From assembly GCA_020063075.1 (NCBI GenBank), contig JAGUVE010000065.1:1-11850 (forward strand): a stretch of DNA of 11,850 nt, in the 5' to 3' direction. Below the pieces are notes generated by a model. It worked only from the letters and a program-made list of their open reading frames with translations, had not been told where the DNA came from and ran no database searches. A program made the translations under genes and the position numbers. This document shows positions 10,792 to 11,850 of this stretch, piece after piece. Position 1 is the first letter of the stretch. The number at the start of each line of letters is the position of its first letter. Source of the DNA: Parcubacteria group bacterium. Its GTDB lineage: Bacteria; Patescibacteriota; Minisyncoccia; Minisyncoccales; JAGUVE01.

Positions 10792-11838
10792 ATGTTAGGG
10801 TCAAGCGAGGAATCGATAAAAAAGGAATACAAAGAAATTCTAAATCAACTCAGCGATCCTGAGTTGATTTCGGATTGGGAAAAGTTTGAGGAATTGTCAA
10901 AAAGAAAAAGCTTTTTGGAAAAAATTCTCGGTAAAGAAAAGGAAATAGAAGAGCTCAAAAATAAAATTGAAGAGAATAAATTAATAATTTCAGCTAAAGA
11001 AGACAAAGAATTGATTTCTTTGGCTGATTCAGAAATAATTCAGCTTCAAGAAAAAGAAAAGGTTTTAAAAAAAGAATTAAACGATTTTATTTACAGCGAA
11101 AAAAAAGGCGCTCCTCAGCCCTTGCTCATTGAAATTCGGGCCGGCGCCGGAGGAGAAGAAGCCGCTCTTTTTGTTGTTGTTTTATTCAGAATGTATTCAA
11201 GATACGCCCAAAAACGGGGCTGGAAGCAAAAAACATTGCACTCCCATCCAACTCAGATGGGCGGCTTTAAAGAAATTATTTTTGAATTGAATAACGGCGA
11301 CGTTTTTTCTGAAATGAAATATGAAGGAGGGGTGCACAGAGTTCAAAGAATTCCAACAACTGAAAAGGCGGGGAGAATCCATACCTCCACCGCTTCGGTT
11401 GCTGTTTTACCAAAACCGAAAGGAACTGAAATTAAAATTGACCCCAAAGATTTAAAACTGGATTTTTATAAGGCATCGGGCGCCGGCGGCCAATATGTCA
11501 ATAAAAGAATGACGGCTGTCAGAATAACCCATTTGCCAACCGGTATGGTCGCTACCTCTCAAAGCGAAAGAAACTTAGCCCAGAATCGGGAAAACGCAGT
11601 ATCAATTTTGGAAGCCCGTCTTTTGGAAAAAAAAGAAAGAGAAGAAATGGAAAAAATCGGAGAAAAAAGAAAATCGCAAATTGGATGGGCAAAAAGGGCC
11701 GAAAAGATAAGAACTTATAATTTTCCCCAAGATAGGATTACCGACCACCGGATTAAGAAAAGCTGGCATGATATAGAAGGAATAATGGATGGAAAATTAG
11801 ACCTAATTACCGCGGCGCTTCAGAAGGCCGGTGTTTAA
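10792..11838 (+). CDS. prfA: Peptide chain release factor 1
   Basis: RF1 recognises UAA and UAG and triggers hydrolysis of peptidyl-tRNA. The 348 residues (360 in E. coli) have the coiled N-terminal domain, IRAGAGGEEAALF (115-127), the decoding region GGVHRVQRIPTTEKAGRIHTS (179-199) with a PxT-type tripeptide (PTT) typical of RF1 rather than the SPF of RF2, and the catalytic loop SGAGGQYVNK (229-238; GGQ at 232-234), then THLPTGMVATSQSERNLAQN. The segment usually reading FAADLFRMY is FVVVLFRMY, an unusual loss of the acidic residue. An in-frame TAA directly precedes the ATG, so the start cannot be earlier. A GGAG lies 14 nt upstream, farther than ideal. Confidence 0.95.
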   Translation: MLGSSEESIKKEYKEILNQLSDPELISDWEKFEELSKRKSFLEKILGKEKEIEELKNKIEENKLIISAKEDKELISLADSEIIQLQEKEKVLKKELNDFIYSEKKGAPQPLLIEIRAGAGGEEAALFVVVLFRMYSRYAQKRGWKQKTLHSHPTQMGGFKEIIFELNNGDVFSEMKYEGGVHRVQRIPTTEKAGRIHTSTASVAVLPKPKGTEIKIDPKDLKLDFYKASGAGGQYVNKRMTAVRITHLPTGMVATSQSERNLAQNRENAVSILEARLLEKKEREEMEKIGEKRKSQIGWAKRAEKIRTYNFPQDRITDHRIKKSWHDIEGIMDGKLDLITAALQKAGV

Positions 11839-11850
11839 TCGCTCCCCGCC

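Overview
The window reads as AT-rich chromosome of a Candidate Phyla Radiation (Patescibacteria, Parcubacteria-like) bacterium. This is inferred from small, tightly packed genes, reduced translation proteins (a 148-residue EF-Ts), four complete tRNAs without an encoded CCA, a characteristic single-pass Parcubacteria-type hypothetical protein, and many short GC-rich palindromes, some of them inside coding regions. UGA is used as a stop (it ends pcm), so the UGA-recoding CPR groups are unlikely.

Layout. 1-329 is the tail of a plus-strand protein that collides with rplL. 321-1285 on the minus strand is rplJ-rplL, preceded by a recognisable L10 autoregulatory leader (about 1304-1388) and a promoter. 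1429-1541 is a small inverted-repeat element flanked by TCAA. From 6845 down to 1558 lies a long minus-strand run: tRNA-Tyr, an FMN-binding split-barrel protein, tRNA-Thr(GGU), rpmG, tRNA-Trp, def, pcm, mltG, then a membrane-anchored beta-propeller protein split into two overlapping frames. The rpmG/tRNA-Trp/tRNA-Thr/tRNA-Tyr grouping resembles the conserved tRNA-tuf-rpmG-tRNA-secE-nusG neighbourhood, with tuf and secE-nusG missing.

6875-7969 (minus) holds a KH RNA-binding protein and trmD, separated by a terminator-like hairpin only 14 nt before the trmD start. 8051-8346 holds an isolated tRNA 3' half with a promoter-like sequence upstream, and tRNA-Thr(UGU). 8411-10057 (minus) carries a small membrane protein, tsf and rpsB. 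Divergently, rpmE (apparently leaderless) and prfA are read on the plus strand.

Most genes serve translation: ribosomal proteins L7/L12, L10, L33, L31 and S2, EF-Ts, RF1, deformylase, TrmD and tRNAs. MltG and the propeller protein act at the envelope.

The least explained signal is repeat structure. Four hairpin-forming elements sit between rpsB and prfA. Three share closely related ends (consensus near CCCRGTAGARGAATTTYGAC) and the fourth is a diverged look-alike; together they fill almost all the intergenic space there. Short palindromes also appear as apparent in-frame insertions in rplL, pcm, def and mltG.
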